NCBI GenBank assembly: GCA_032158125.1
Contig: JASKOT010000002.1
Span: 1,054,001-1,118,000 of the forward strand
From: Papiliotrema nemorosa
Taxonomy: Eukaryota > Basidiomycota > Tremellomycetes > Tremellales > Rhynchogastremaceae
Direction of reading: 5' to 3'
Length of the DNA stretch: 64,000 nt
In this document: positions 24,101 to 36,236 of the stretch, piece after piece
Numbering within the stretch: position 1 is the stretch's first letter
Layout: each line of letters starts with the position of its first letter
Notes under the pieces: model-generated
The model's input: the letters and a program-made list of their open reading frames with translations, nothing else
Databases searched by the model: none
Told to the model about the DNA's origin: nothing
Position numbers and translations under genes: made by a program

Positions 24101-26324
24101 ACCTCCTCTCTTGCTGCCACCGTCTCTTTCTCATCGCCACCTTGGTCCAGGATCCTTTGGAAGTGATCTCGAGCCTCGACCCAGTTACCCGCTGTTTCGC
24201 GGATCTGACCGAGAGAGAATCGAGCAGGAGTGTTGGCGGGCTCTTTTTCCAAGACACCAGACAAGAGACGATCTGCTCGAGCATGGTGCTTGGGAGGGAA
24301 GTAGGGGACGAGAGCGATACCCAATGCCGTATCCAATGATGCGTGCACGCTGAAGTCAGTGCGACCTCGCATTTTGATTAAGTACTTACTGTGGCATTGA
24401 AATTCCTCGCTCCGCCTCCAGCTTGTTGACTAGCTTGCGACCAGCCTCAGCATACAATACTGCATTGGGCCAGTCCTCCTCGTCGATCGAAATTCTCGCC
24501 ATGACACGGTGAACCCAAATTGATTTGGACAACTTGTCAACCAGTTTCTGCCAGTCAGCAAGAACTCTATCGAAGGCTTCACTGCGAACTCACCGACATA
24601 GAGCCCACCAGCTCATCTCGCTCTTCCTGATCCACGTCCTCCTGTAGTGCTCCCTCTTTACCCGCCAGCCTCCTAGCCTTTCGTCTTTCTTTCGCATTCA
24701 TACCCGCTTTGCCCTTTCTAAAACCTCGCTTCTTCGGCTTGACTTCCTTCTCGTCTGCAGGCTTGGCGCTTGGAGCATCCTCAGACTCCTCTTCAGGCTC
24801 TGGCAGAGGAAGCTTGAACCACCGGCAGTAGTCGTCGATGAAATCGGTCAAAGGGGAAAGCGGGAAGGCTTTGGCATATTTGTGGAGAAGCTCATGATCG
24901 TAATCTGTCCGTCAGCCATATATCGCTTCTCGCTGGACCCACATATAGTCGGCTCATCCTTGCCCTCGAGGATCCATGACCACGCTTCTTCGGCGTCGCC
25001 AGATGAGACATCCAGAAGAACGAAACCTTTAGCGAGGCCGTCGGTCCTTGCCAAGGCCTCCTCCCTAGATGGTTTCTTGAATTGTTTGGGTCGAAAAAGG
25101 GGCGGCATGCTTGCGAGCTCTTCCTGGGTCGGCTTCTTTTGCTTCGGAGGTGCAGCCGAGATCATCGACCCGCCAGAAATCATCGACGATTTAGCCGGTT
25201 GAGCTTTCGCCTTTGGCTTTTCAACTTCAGGTCTGGCTATTAGCAGGTGTACAGCGACGAGGTCGATATACTCACTTGAGAGCGCCAACCAGCTTGCGCC
25301 AGAATGAAAACTCTTGCACCTCGACATTCCGTCTGACCTCGTCGTCTACGCCCGGATGTCCCGCAACTTCGCGCAAGAGTTCGACCATTGTCTGACCTAG
25401 CTCACCGCTGAGTATAGCACCCTCTGTCCTCTGTCTGACCTCGGATACGGTACCGGCGCCTAGTCTTGTCCTGCCAGCTTTGACCTCGGCCTCCACCGCC
25501 TGGTGCACCAGGGACTGTTGCCGTATGAGGAGATTGAGCAGGAGAGGCAAGGAAGCCAAGAGGTGAAGCGCATGAGGCAGAGTCGATGGCAAAGTGGGAG
25601 GTATGTTGAAAGATCGAGGGGGATAGATAGGCTGGGGAAAGGGTGTATAGGAACCTTGGGGCGCTTGCAAGGATTGCAAAAGGGGAACAAGGGGTGAAGA
25701 TGGGAGGAGCAGGAACAATGCTCGATAGAGCTACCTTGTCAGCGCCACGACCGGCCTCTACGAGCTCAACATACAGCATCTTGGTTGTTATGCTGAGATC
25801 TGGACGAGATGAGGTCCTGCAGAGCCCCAGCGCACTTGTCGGCGTCGTTTCTGAGCATCAGCAGGAATCTTACAAGGTGACCTCACTGATCAAAGTAATG
25901 CTGAACGAGCTGTTCAAGAAAGCTGCCTAGCTTGTCCCATTGCCCTTCCTTGACGTATAGCTTCTTGAGGATTGTTTCGGGTAAAGGGTGATCTGGGTGT
26001 AATTTGAATGCATGGAGGTACGACTGTCCATCAGCTGCGCTGGTAGGAATGCCATGGTGTCATCATCACCTTTTCTGCCTCGTCGTTCTTCCCTGTATGT
26101 ACCAAGGCAAGACCTCGATAGCACAGACTGGATCTTTAGCATACCGACAAATAGCAGAACATGATAATGCCGCTGCAGTGCGCTCCGACTTACACTTGAG
26201 CAGCATCAGGAGATTTTGGATCGACCGATTTGAGCAGCTCTGTAGCCTCGTATATCGCCGCCTCGGATTCTTGAGCTTCAATCTTCTGTTTGATACTTTT
26301 GATGCTCTTCTTTATGCTGGCCAT
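21123..26324 (-). CDS. SKI3: Superkiller protein Ski3 (TTC37-like), TPR scaffold of the Ski complex
   Basis: Ski3 is the tetratricopeptide scaffold of the Ski2-Ski3-Ski8 complex, which feeds mRNA to the cytoplasmic exosome. The ATG at 26322-26324 gives MASIKKSIKSIKQKIEAQES, typical of the fungal N terminus. TPR units follow: YLHAFKLHPDHPLPETILKK; KEGQWDKLGSFLEQLVQ; then, in the central exons, SAYSALGTCYLEAVEPDNDR, QLGECYIRSGRHTAGLKTLQ and MAIYDIGEIYLQLGSYDLA. The C-terminal exons (21123-22480) contain further TPRs, for example ALICERLGLIDEAMVSLDQA. A lysine-rich segment (KKRGFRKGKAGMNAKERRKA, about 24640-24760) interrupts the repeats. The gene has about ten short introns and ends AWGRQVAHELSV. 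It is transcribed divergently from the PAS-like kinase. Confidence 0.88.
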
Positions 26325-27081
26325 GATGCGAGTTGTGGGGGTATCTTGATAGCAAGACTTGCGTGTCTATGCAGGGTATATGAGGTCAATGAAGAGTGGT
26401 CGGGTAAATGTCGGTGGAGGGCATGCGCCGATGCGATCGATATATAGATCTACCTCGGGGGGGACCCTTCAAATCTGCACCCTTCCCACTCGACTACCCT
26501 ACATATCACACTCGACAGCGACCGATATCATCATATCTATACCATCAAGATCGTGCCAGACATACTCTGCATCGAATACTATCAGAAAACACGACCAACG
26601 GATCAGCACCGCCAGTGACGGGAGTGAGAAAATCTACGTGTGTCTTTGGACTGGTTCCCGCCTCTTGTCCGGCTCCCAACACCCAATCTGTGTATCGATC
26701 ACTCAAATCTCATCGTTGACACCCACGCTGGCGATTGTTTTCGCGATAAGGACGAGTGGATCATATCTCGAGACCATTAGATTGGGACCATCTCAGACGC
26801 AAACAGGTGACCGCTCCTTTGGCAATATATCCCCACCCTTTGACCATCTCCCCTGCACTCGATATCAAACCTAGAGCCTTCGACAGATACGCGAGTCTGG
26901 ACTCTCCATGCCCATTCGCTGAGATCGGCGATCACCATCAAACCTCGTGTACCGGTTCTGGGCCTACTACCCCAACTCATCGAACCCATCTCTTGAAGGG
27001 TGAAGTCAATTGCGGACCACGTTCATCCGCCTAGCGCTCGGTCCAGATAGTCGTCCCTCCATCCCTGGCTCTACATCGAAC
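26325..27081. other. Divergent intergenic region, SKI3 / PAS-like kinase
   Basis: This 757-bp stretch separates two divergent genes and should contain both promoters and a long kinase 5' UTR. Several ATGs with short reading frames occur in it, for example one at 26408. None has recognisable homology and they could act as upstream ORFs. No clear TATA box was seen. Confidence 0.4.
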
Positions 27082-30000
27082 ATGGCATCGCAAGATGTCA
27101 TGCAGCAGCAACCAACATCTACCGGTTTATATCGGACAATCACATCCCCCATCCCCCACACAGTTAGCATGTTTGCCAATGAAATCGACCACGCGCCCAG
27201 CGGTTCACACTCCGCGAACAACTCAACAGCGTTCCACCCCCCTACACCGATATCTCCATCGCGACCTGCACCCTCCTCTGACCAGCTTGACACCTCTTCT
27301 CTCGCCGGGCCATCCTCTCATGTCCATGCACTGGCAAGCGTACCCATCCCACCGCCGCCAAATCCGAGGCGGCATCGATCCGGAGTGATCATGTCGAGGG
27401 TGAGGGCAAACTCTAGCGGCACGAGCTTTAGAACAAGCGGCAATGTCAACACGAGCAAGTCGTTTGGTGATTTGAACATGAGCATGTCGACGATGCCGAC
27501 CGATGGGGAAGATCGGGGCTCAGACGAGGAGGATGAACACGCCCAGGCGAGGAGAGAAAGACTGGGCAAGAGGGTGGTCAGCGAAGGTCATCGCAGGCAG
27601 AGCGAGGATGAAGATTTGGGGATGTGGGACAACAGGTGAGTATAGGCCGCGAGCAGGACATTCGCCTGATGTGTAGCGCCCGCTTTTACCACCACCTTCA
27701 CTCTCGACCTCCGTCCCGGCCAGCCTCTCGTCCAGGCTCACCTACTCTGTCACCAGTCACCAGGTCCCAAGCGACTTCTCCCGCCACATCTACTTCTGCC
27801 TCTCCCATATATGTCAGACGGTCCTTGACGTTGCCGCAGAACCCTAATGGAGCCGGTGCCATGTCGGTCTCCTTGTCCCCAAATCACCACTTTCTCCAGA
27901 CACATTTGCCCCCACCCTTTCACGTCGAAGGTCACTCGCCAGAGCACAATCACAATTCTATGATGATATTGACGCCGACCACACAAGAATGGCGCGAGCT
28001 CAAGGAGATAAGACGGTTGGAAGGAGACAGCGAATCACTCGTCGACTCGAGCTCAGGGAGCGGCAGTGGGACCGATGACAGCCGGCGGTCGAGTTTGGCC
28101 GATGATACGAGTCTGAAGTCGAGCGTTTTGTTCAGCAGAGAGAATGGACTTCAAATGCCCACTCGACCAGAGCTGAAGACCACAACTTCGGTCGATTACC
28201 TACCTCGAGAGGCGAAGCATACTCCGGATCCAGGTTCGCCAGTATTAGTCCCTCCCGAAGACCTCTCGCCTGAACGACCACTCTTCAATTCTGTCATCAT
28301 AGCTCCAAGTCCTGTTATGCCTGATGACTCGGTCGTTCCCACTGCGCCAGACACTCCGACCCGCGAAGGTCTCCCGCTCCTGGAAAGGACAATCAATTTG
28401 AACGACGCAGAACCAGAAAGCAGTCCAGAAATTGATGTCGATCAGCCAATCACCTTTTCCAACAATGAAAATGGAGGACCGGCTCGTTTCAACTCGATCG
28501 GTCGCAGGGAATCTTTGCGAGCGATCCGGCCGGTGACCGACCGTCCAGGGATACCTCGTGTCAAGACCAAGCGCGAACAACAGCGGGAAAAGCTATTCAA
28601 AGAACTCGACGAGGAGCTAGAGTCGGATGCTCGCTCGGAGCCCAAGAGTGCAGGAGGCGTGCAAGAGTTTGGCTTTGGACGGGGTTTGGCGACATCCTCT
28701 GACCGCCTAGTGTTCCATGGTGCGCCTGCCGAAGCGAGCTTGATCGAACCCAAATCGGACTTGTTTGACAAAACGTTGAGCAAGCCGTTCGTCGAAGAGT
28801 CGGAGGCGAGGATAAAGACCACGGCTGTCCCACCGCACGTTTCTCCAACACAACCGATCAAGCCCTCACCTCTACACGCCTCACCGTTGAATGCATCGAC
28901 TGGTCTGCCGACCCCTGAGACACCCAGTGACAGTCATCCGCCTATACTGGAATTGCCATCGCCCCAGGAAGCCGAGCAAACCGCCAGCCATCCGCTCCCT
29001 GGCTCGAATCTCGATAGTATCCGAGACTACGCTCGGCAGATGGCGCCACCTCACCATAATCTGCGCGAGGGAGAAAGAAGCGGAACATCTACTCCGTCCC
29101 CGCCGTTGTCTCCACATACAGGCAAACCGAGATCTCGTCGTAGAGATACGAATCGTATATCGCTCGTTGCTGGTCGAGTCGTTCAGCCATTCGCTGTACC
29201 TCCCTCCACGGCTCTTCCTCCTGATCGATCATCGCCAAAGCATTCGGCCACTTCGTTGCAGTCCTTTTCCCCATTCCGTTCACCGGGTCTGGGACCGTCG
29301 AAGAACACTGGCCCCGTTCCCCCGTTGTTCTCGCGTTTCGACTCGAACTTGTCCATCGCGCCTAGCGTGGATGCCCCGAGTGAATGTGGCACACCGACGA
29401 GCGAGACGGCCGGTGGATTGGGTGGACGAGGTATCGATGACTACGTGATCTTGAAAGAAGCAGGTAAAGGAGCTTATGGGTTGGTTATGCGAGCCAAGGT
29501 CAAGGGACCGAAAGGGGATCCGGTTGGTGTGAGTCGCTTATTGCGAAATCTATTAGCGCGATACTAATGACAGGACGAGGTCATTATCAAGTATATCATC
29601 AAGGCAAGGATTTTGGCGGATTGTTGGAAAAAGTGAGTTCGCATCTCGAAAACAAACACGCACTCTCCGGATCACAGCTGATGTCAGGCACAAACAACTA
29701 GGTCCGATCCCGGTAGAAAGTGAGTCTCCTACTCATCAAACGAAGGTCTGTGCTAATTCTAGTGCACGTAATGGACCAGTTGCGACATCTGCTTTACAAT
29801 CCACCGATCCGCCCTCATCCTTGGGATCCTGCGCGAGCACGACCTCCAACACCGCTTGTCAACCAAGACTTGACCGAAAGCGCGCCCTCGACCCCTACGC
29901 CCGACTCGCCACGGTCCGATAGCTCTGGGAGTGTACTGGGCATTTTCAGTCCGACGCAAAAGTACATTGCCAGTGAAATCAGGCACTCCCCTGAACGAGG

Positions 30001-30740
30001 TCATCCGAACATTTGCAAACTGCTTGACTTTTTCGAAGATCGAGAGTTCTATTATCGTGAGCATGACAATATTGTCCAAACTCATGTCAGTCGTCATGCC
30101 ACGTTTCGGTACCGGTGTAGATCTGTTCGATCGAGTCGAGTCTGAGCCTGATGGATTGGAGCCCTTCGAGGTGAGGTCTCTGGTGGGCCAGCTCGCCGAT
30201 GCTATACGGTTCCTGCACTCCAACGGCATCATTCATCGAGATATCAAGGACGAGAATGTCATCCTCGATGGGACAGGTCGATGCCAATTGATCGATTTTG
30301 GTTCAGCAGCCCATTGGAGACCTGGAAAGCGATGGGACACTTTCTCGGGCACTCTGCATTACGCTTCGCCGGAAATCCTGCGTGGCGAAATGTACAGTGG
30401 GAAAGAGCAAGATGTCTGGGCCTTGGGTGTCGTTGCGTATGTTCTGCTCGTTGGTGAGACTCCATTCTCTGAGCTTCCCGATGAAGTTCTGGTCGGTCTC
30501 GAATCCCACTCGCGAGCCGAGGAGGCCCTGTCCGCTCGATGCGGAGGTGAACACGCGGAGGAAGGCTTGGAGGAGGACGGTGGAGGGAGGTTGGAAGATG
30601 CTGCAGACTTGGTGAGGAGATGTATGGAAATGGAGCCGTCAGATCGACCCAGTGCTGAGTTGCTGTGTCAGCATAGGTACTTGCGAGGGCAGGGTGGATG
30701 GACGGGGAAGAAGGGATGGTCTGCGGCGGGCTTCAAGTGA
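27082..30740 (+). CDS. Ser/Thr protein kinase with PAS-kinase-like catalytic domain (Psk1/Ppk6/PASK group)
   Basis: The first in-frame ATG is at 27082 (MASQDVMQQQPTSTGL). Exon 1 ends at 27635 and exon 2 starts at 27677. The first roughly 790 residues are Ser/Pro/Thr-rich and look disordered; I see no PAS domain. The kinase begins DDYVILKEAGKGAYGLVMRA (glycine-rich loop). Then come VIIKYIIKARIL (with the ATP-binding lysine), EIHVMDQLRHLL (helix C glutamate), IIHRDIKDENVIL (catalytic loop), QLIDFGSAAH (DFG) and LHYASPEILRGEMYSGKEQD. IHRDIKDEN and the LIDFGSAA motif match the PASK branch of CAMK kinases. An insertion of about 60 residues rich in Pro and Ser separates helix C from strand 4 (about 29790-30000). 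PAS kinases couple nutrient state to sugar partitioning and translation. Introns near 29530, 29630, 29720 and 30058 split the lobes. The stop is at 30740. Confidence 0.85.
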
Positions 30741-31217
30741 TGTTGAGACTTGGACCGGAGCGGGGTCCGTGTATCGATTACGCGGAGAATAAGGCCTCGA
30801 GCCATATGAAACTGGGTATCTCAGCGATAACACGCATTGATTGAACAGCTGTTCTTTGTATCTGAAAGAAATGGACAAGCCAAAATGAAGATGAAATCCT
30901 TCTTGCCAATGGCATGGAGAGTCGAGAGATGTCCGCCCCTTTGACAAGAGGATGAGACGCGTCGGGGAATGTGTTTCAGGTTTAGACACTTTCTGTACTC
31001 ACGCACACACCTCGGCCTACTCTACAGACAAAGCTGGAGCCTAACAGACACGTCAAAGGTCCTGGTAGGCCTGGTAGGTCCTAGTCGTACTTAAGAGCAA
31101 GTACATGGTGGGGTTCATCTACCTCCCACAAGTCAGTGCATAGTCGACTTGTATCATCCACCTCGACCTGAACAAAACGAGACCGCCCCGCCTGCTCGAC
31201 ACCATACACCATGCATC
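30741..31217. other. Intergenic region between the two kinases
   Basis: This 477-bp stretch runs between two genes on the same strand. It contains a short imperfect tandem repeat, cctggtagg twice with a related aggtccta flank, at about 31061-31085. The second kinase's promoter should lie here. An out-of-frame ATG at 31211 precedes the presumed start by 7 nt. Confidence 0.4.
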
Positions 31218-34200
31218 ATGGCTACCGCAGCGGCTCTGTCAAACTACCAGCTCGGCGACCTTCTCGGTCGAGGAGCGAGTGGGCAAGTCTATCGAGCGCT
31301 CAACTTCTTGACCGGCGAGACGGTAGCCATAAAATCGATTTCCCTTCATTCCCTCGCCCCTTCCTCTTTACCCGACATCATGTCTGAGATCGACCTTCTC
31401 AAGAACCTCAACCATCCGAACATTGTCAAATACAAAGGATTCGCTCGAGATAAAGAGAGTCTATTCATCGTGTTGGAGTACTGCGAGAATGGATCATTAC
31501 AGACGATCTTGAAGAAGTTTGGGAAATTCCCCGAGAGTCTCGTAGCGGTGTACATATCGCAAGTCCTCGAAGGATTGATATATCTCCACGCGCAGGGTGT
31601 CATACATCGGGATATCAAAGGTGCAAACATCTTGACCAATAAGGATGGGAGTGTGAAGTTGGCCGATTTTGGAGTGAGCTCTAAAGTCCCCCCGGCGGGA
31701 GGGACCATGGGAGGGGTAGGGGGAGGTGACGATAATGAAGTGGTCGGGTCGCCTTATTGGATGGCTCCGGAGGTTATCGAACAGAGTGGAGCGAGTACAG
31801 CGAGCGATATCTGGAGTGTTGGATGTGTAGTGGTGGAGCTCCTGGAAGGGAAACCGCCTTATGGGGATTTGGCACCCATGCAGGCGTTGTGGAGGATAGT
31901 GCAAGACGAGTCGATGAAGGTGCCTGAGGGTGCCAGTCCGGTAGGTCCTCACTAAAACGGCCGTCGCGACTTCAGCTAACGTCCAGGTGGTCAAAGACTT
32001 CTTGTACCATTGCTTTCAGAAGGATCCCAATCTACGTATCACAGCGAAGAAGCTACTTCGACATCCGTGGATGGCATCGGCCCGGAAGAATCTCGAAAAA
32101 GCAATGCCTACGCCCACTCTCGAAGCGCAAGCCAGACTTTCAAAGACTAGCTCGCGCCCCAACAGCCTACGCGCTCCGACCCCTATCGGTGGAAGCAAGC
32201 TCGTGCCGAAAAGCTCTGTCGGGGGAGATACTTTGAAAGCAAGGAAGCCAATCACAGTCTATGACGAGGCAGTTCAGAGGGTCCAAGAATGGAATGAAGC
32301 ACTCAATGGTGAGCTAGCCGCGTTGATTCGACTTGGCAAAGCTCACTAGTTAGCATCGCCCAAGGCGTTGGGTACCATCCGCCGCCTTCCTTCGTCGTCT
32401 GCTGTGACACGTAAGGCGTCTGGATCAAAGCGTACCGACGGACAAGGACAACTTGGACTCTTCAGCCTGACTCCGTTGCCAACACGCAACTCGAACGAGT
32501 CGGTCGCATCGCAATCGGCTCTTAACCCAGCTCCAGCTGGTCTCCCACCACAAGGCGGCGGCTTGTTGCAGAAGAACCTTCAGGTCAACAACCTTCTCTC
32601 AACGGCAAAGGAAGAAGCCGATGATGCCTGGGACGATGATTTCGCATCGGACATATCGGTCACCAAGCTCAACAGAGGGGCAGCTGGTAAGAAGGAGGAA
32701 CAAGCAGTGGAGGATCCGGATCAAAAGACTCTTCGTCCTAGTAAATCACCTGTCGTGCAACCGAAGCCGCTCCCTTTGCCCGAGCCAAAGACCATCTCGA
32801 GGAGTACCTCCAGGGCCATGGCAGAGGACTACTCGGATATGGCGCTGGACAGCGAGGTCGGAGATTTGGAGACTAAGCTTGCGCATCTGAAGGTCAGCTC
32901 TTATCCTTACGTCGAGATATCGCTAACACACAGATGAAGAATAAGACCCGTCGCGCCATCATGCATCCGGACGATCTCAAAAAGTCGAGAAATGCCATCT
33001 CACCCACCTTGACAGCTTCTACGTCAAAGTCCATGTTACCACCTCCAGTACCTCAACGCAGCTCGTCCACACCTATCCGACCGACGTCCAGTCTTTCTCG
33101 ATCCACGCGCCCAGGCCTCACTGCGCATGTGAGCTCGTCGCCTTCGCTTGGTCTCCCATCTTCTCCTCGAGTCGCTTCCAAGTCACCCCCTGGATCGAAG
33201 CAAAATTCGCTACGCGGCAAGACCGATTTGACCGATAGTCAGCTAGAGCTACAGAAGTATGCGGAGCAGGAGGAGGATTACGAAGATATGATGGACGACA
33301 AACCAGGATCCACCTCTTTGGGTCATTTCAATACTGCGTTGCAATAATGTAGAGCTGACATCCAGGATCAATCAAGCGACAGTCATTGCAGCTCACTCAA
33401 CGATCCAACAAGTCCTGGAACTCTGATCCGGAAGAAGCATTGGATCCGTTTGCTGAGATTGACGATGATTTCTCCTTCGGAGAAGAAGACATCGAGGCGC
33501 AGTTGTTACGTGATAAGCGGGCTACTCTATGTGCGAGCGTAAGCAAGGTGGTAGATCAGCTGGAGCCGAGTACATCCTTGACGGCGCTCGGAACTGCCTG
33601 CGATGAGCTGGTTCGTGATGTCTGGCGGCAAGTGGAATCAGACTGACCAGGTAGCTGGGCATGTTCCAAAGTTCGCCCGATATGGGTCTCGAGGCGCACT
33701 TTGTGGCTAGTCACGGGATGTTGGCGTAAGTCACCCTTTATATGACCAATGAATCCAGCTGAACTCGCAGTGTCCTGGAGTTACTCGAGTCCAGACTTAG
33801 CAGAGAAGTCGCCGTTAGGCTACTCAAGGTTGTCAACTCGGTCAGTCCACCTGGTTTCTGCTGCTTGGTCAAGCTGACATTTCAGATTGTTGTGGATGAT
33901 GTAGAAGCACTGGAGTCTTTCTGCCTAATCGGAGGTATCCCGGTCATAATAGTGAGCACGAGATCCAGTGATAGAATTCCCTGCTGATGTAACAGCCCTT
34001 CACGTCAAAGAAGCACCCTCTAGACAGTCGGCTCGAGGCTTCTATCTTCATCCAGCAGCTTACCAAGTCTGCCTTGACGCTGCAGATGTTTATCTCGTCA
34101 GTTGCCTTGCTTTTGAACGTATCACAAGCTGAGCGAACAGATGTCGTGGCCTAAGGATATTGGTCGAAATGCTAGATGAGGATTATTCGGAAAACAAGTC

Positions 34201-35991
34201 GCTCATTCTGTCTTCGCTGGAAGGGATCAAAAGCGTCTTCGATCTGCAGGTCAGTCTACAGTCGAATCGTCCTCGTGCTCTCCGAGCTGAATTGTTAGTC
34301 GCCAACCCCGCGAAACGATTTTTGTCGAATGTTTGAACGGGAAGGTATACTTGATCCGCTCTCTACAGCTCTATTGGCGATACTCAAAGACACCACGATC
34401 GAGACGGAAGATCCGAGCTCTGGAGCTGTTCAAGTCCTTCTACTCTTCTGTCAGGTCGCGCAAGCGGACAGTCGCGTCAGAGATGCCTTTGCCTCAAGAA
34501 TGATCATGACTCGTGAGTGTTTTAGGCATGTCATGACTGACGGTAGGCCTGCTTAAAGCTTGCGATGGTCTGTCCAGAAAGCTGCTCGTCATTGCCGTCA
34601 AGTCTATAAAACATCTGTCCACCAGTCCGAGCCTTATCGAGGTCTTACAGAATTCCAATGCAATGGAGCTGCTAGTCGGTCTTTTAAGCAAGAGCATCAA
34701 AGGCGCGCATGCCAATGTGAGCTGACATCGTCATGAAGAACTCACAAGCTCACGGCTTAGGAAATCTGCTCTCACATCTTCCAGACCATCTACAGTATGA
34801 CCCGATTGTCGAAAGCTCGACAGGAAGAAGCGGCTTCGAGCGGAGTCATTCCGCTCTTACGCAAGGTTATACAATCCAAAAGCCCTCTCAAGCAGTTTGC
34901 TCTTCCGATCTTGTGCGATTTGGCGGCCGCGGGCAAGGTCTCGCGAAGGTTGTTGTGGCAGAACGAAGGGATGAAACGTGAGTTGGATGGCTTTTTTATA
35001 AGTGTGCAGCTGACGCGCAGTCTACTTGGAATTGCTGGACGATCCTTATTGGCGAGTCAGCGCACTCGATGCTGTCTTGGCTTGGTGAGCTGATGAGCAC
35101 TCCCGGAGATTAGCTGATGAGCAGGATGTCGGATGAGACTGCTCGAGTGGAGGATGTGCTTCTCGACAAGACTGCATCGGAGAGTCTCGTCAAGGCGTTT
35201 GTGCAAGCTTCTGGCGTATCCTTCGAGGGCATACTCGATCCGTGAGTAGCTCGTCTCATTCTCAAGTCGTAATTGAGCTCTAGATTACTGAAAATTCTAC
35301 GTCTTTCTACGTCGGTCACCTCGAGCATCTCTACCACGCCCTTTTTCCGTCGACTAGCCGATTCCTTATCTCACCCTCATCGAGCGGTAGTCAAGCTCAA
35401 CCTCCTTCGTCTTACCCGAGTGGTCTGCGACAACCACCCTGATAGAGCCACCTTGGTCTCTCGTTTCGACCTGGCCAAGATTGTCGATCGTCTAGCAAAG
35501 CAAGACGAAGCGATTTTAGTCCGAGAATTGGCCAAAGAGATTTACCCATCTTTGTTGTTCGGAAACGACCCGCCAGTGTATCATCCGCTCACGGCGAGCA
35601 CGCTGGGTGTGGCGGAGGAAGGAGCGGTAAAGAGAATTGTAGGAACCATGAAGAGGTCTTCTAGCGACAATGCGCCTGTTGTTCTAGATACAAACATCTC
35701 TGCGTCGGACCGCGAGCGTACAAGGAGTACTGGCGTTGTCGAGAAAGGGAAAGAGGTCCGGACGTCAGTTAGAGATGGGAAAGAAGGCAAGGAGGGGGAC
35801 AAGAGGACGAGTAGAGTAGAGGTGGGTATGACTTCAGTCAAGGAGGATGAAAAGGAACGACACAAGAGGAAGATATCAAGGTCGCAGTTGAGGTGAGCTG
35901 TCCATCGCATGTGTAGTGTTCTCAGCTCAACGACAGGGATGTACATTGGCAGATGGACGAGATTGGTAGATTGATGAAGATGGGGGGATGA
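31218..35991 (+). CDS. Septation/mitotic-exit kinase of the Cdc7 (S. pombe) / Cdc15 (S. cerevisiae) group with helical-repeat tail
   Basis: The ATG at 31218 gives [20 protein letters not shown]. The kinase domain (residues about 9-265) is complete: [58 protein letters not shown] and [15 protein letters not shown]. This is the STE-type signature of the Cdc15/Cdc7/MAP3K-epsilon kinases, which start the septation initiation or mitotic exit network at spindle poles. A central disordered Ser/Pro-rich part follows (32340-33350). The C-terminal half is armadillo/HEAT-like and split into many exons: [44 protein letters not shown]. This architecture agrees with the family. The last exon gives [17 protein letters not shown] and ends at 35991. 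An overlapping out-of-frame ATG lies at 31211. Confidence 0.9.
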
Positions 35992-36236
35992 CCCTCCCAG
36001 ACCCAGACCTCTAGATTGGTGACTCTATGACTCGATTCTATACCCCGCATATATGATTCCCGCTTTGTAGTATAGGCATGTGACATGATGGTGAATGCGA
36101 GTGATGATGCATATGTAATCTATGACAATGGATGGGATCCCATGCAGATGTGTCAATGCAAGATGTGATGTTATGAATATGGTACTCGAGTAATGTACAC
36201 CAGACGGTCCATCAGAGGCTCGCTCTCTCCGCCTGT

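Noticed and set aside
26359..26874. 171-codon frame upstream of the PAS-like kinase
   Set aside because: It starts from a non-ATG codon, has no domain, and lies where promoter and 5' UTR are expected.
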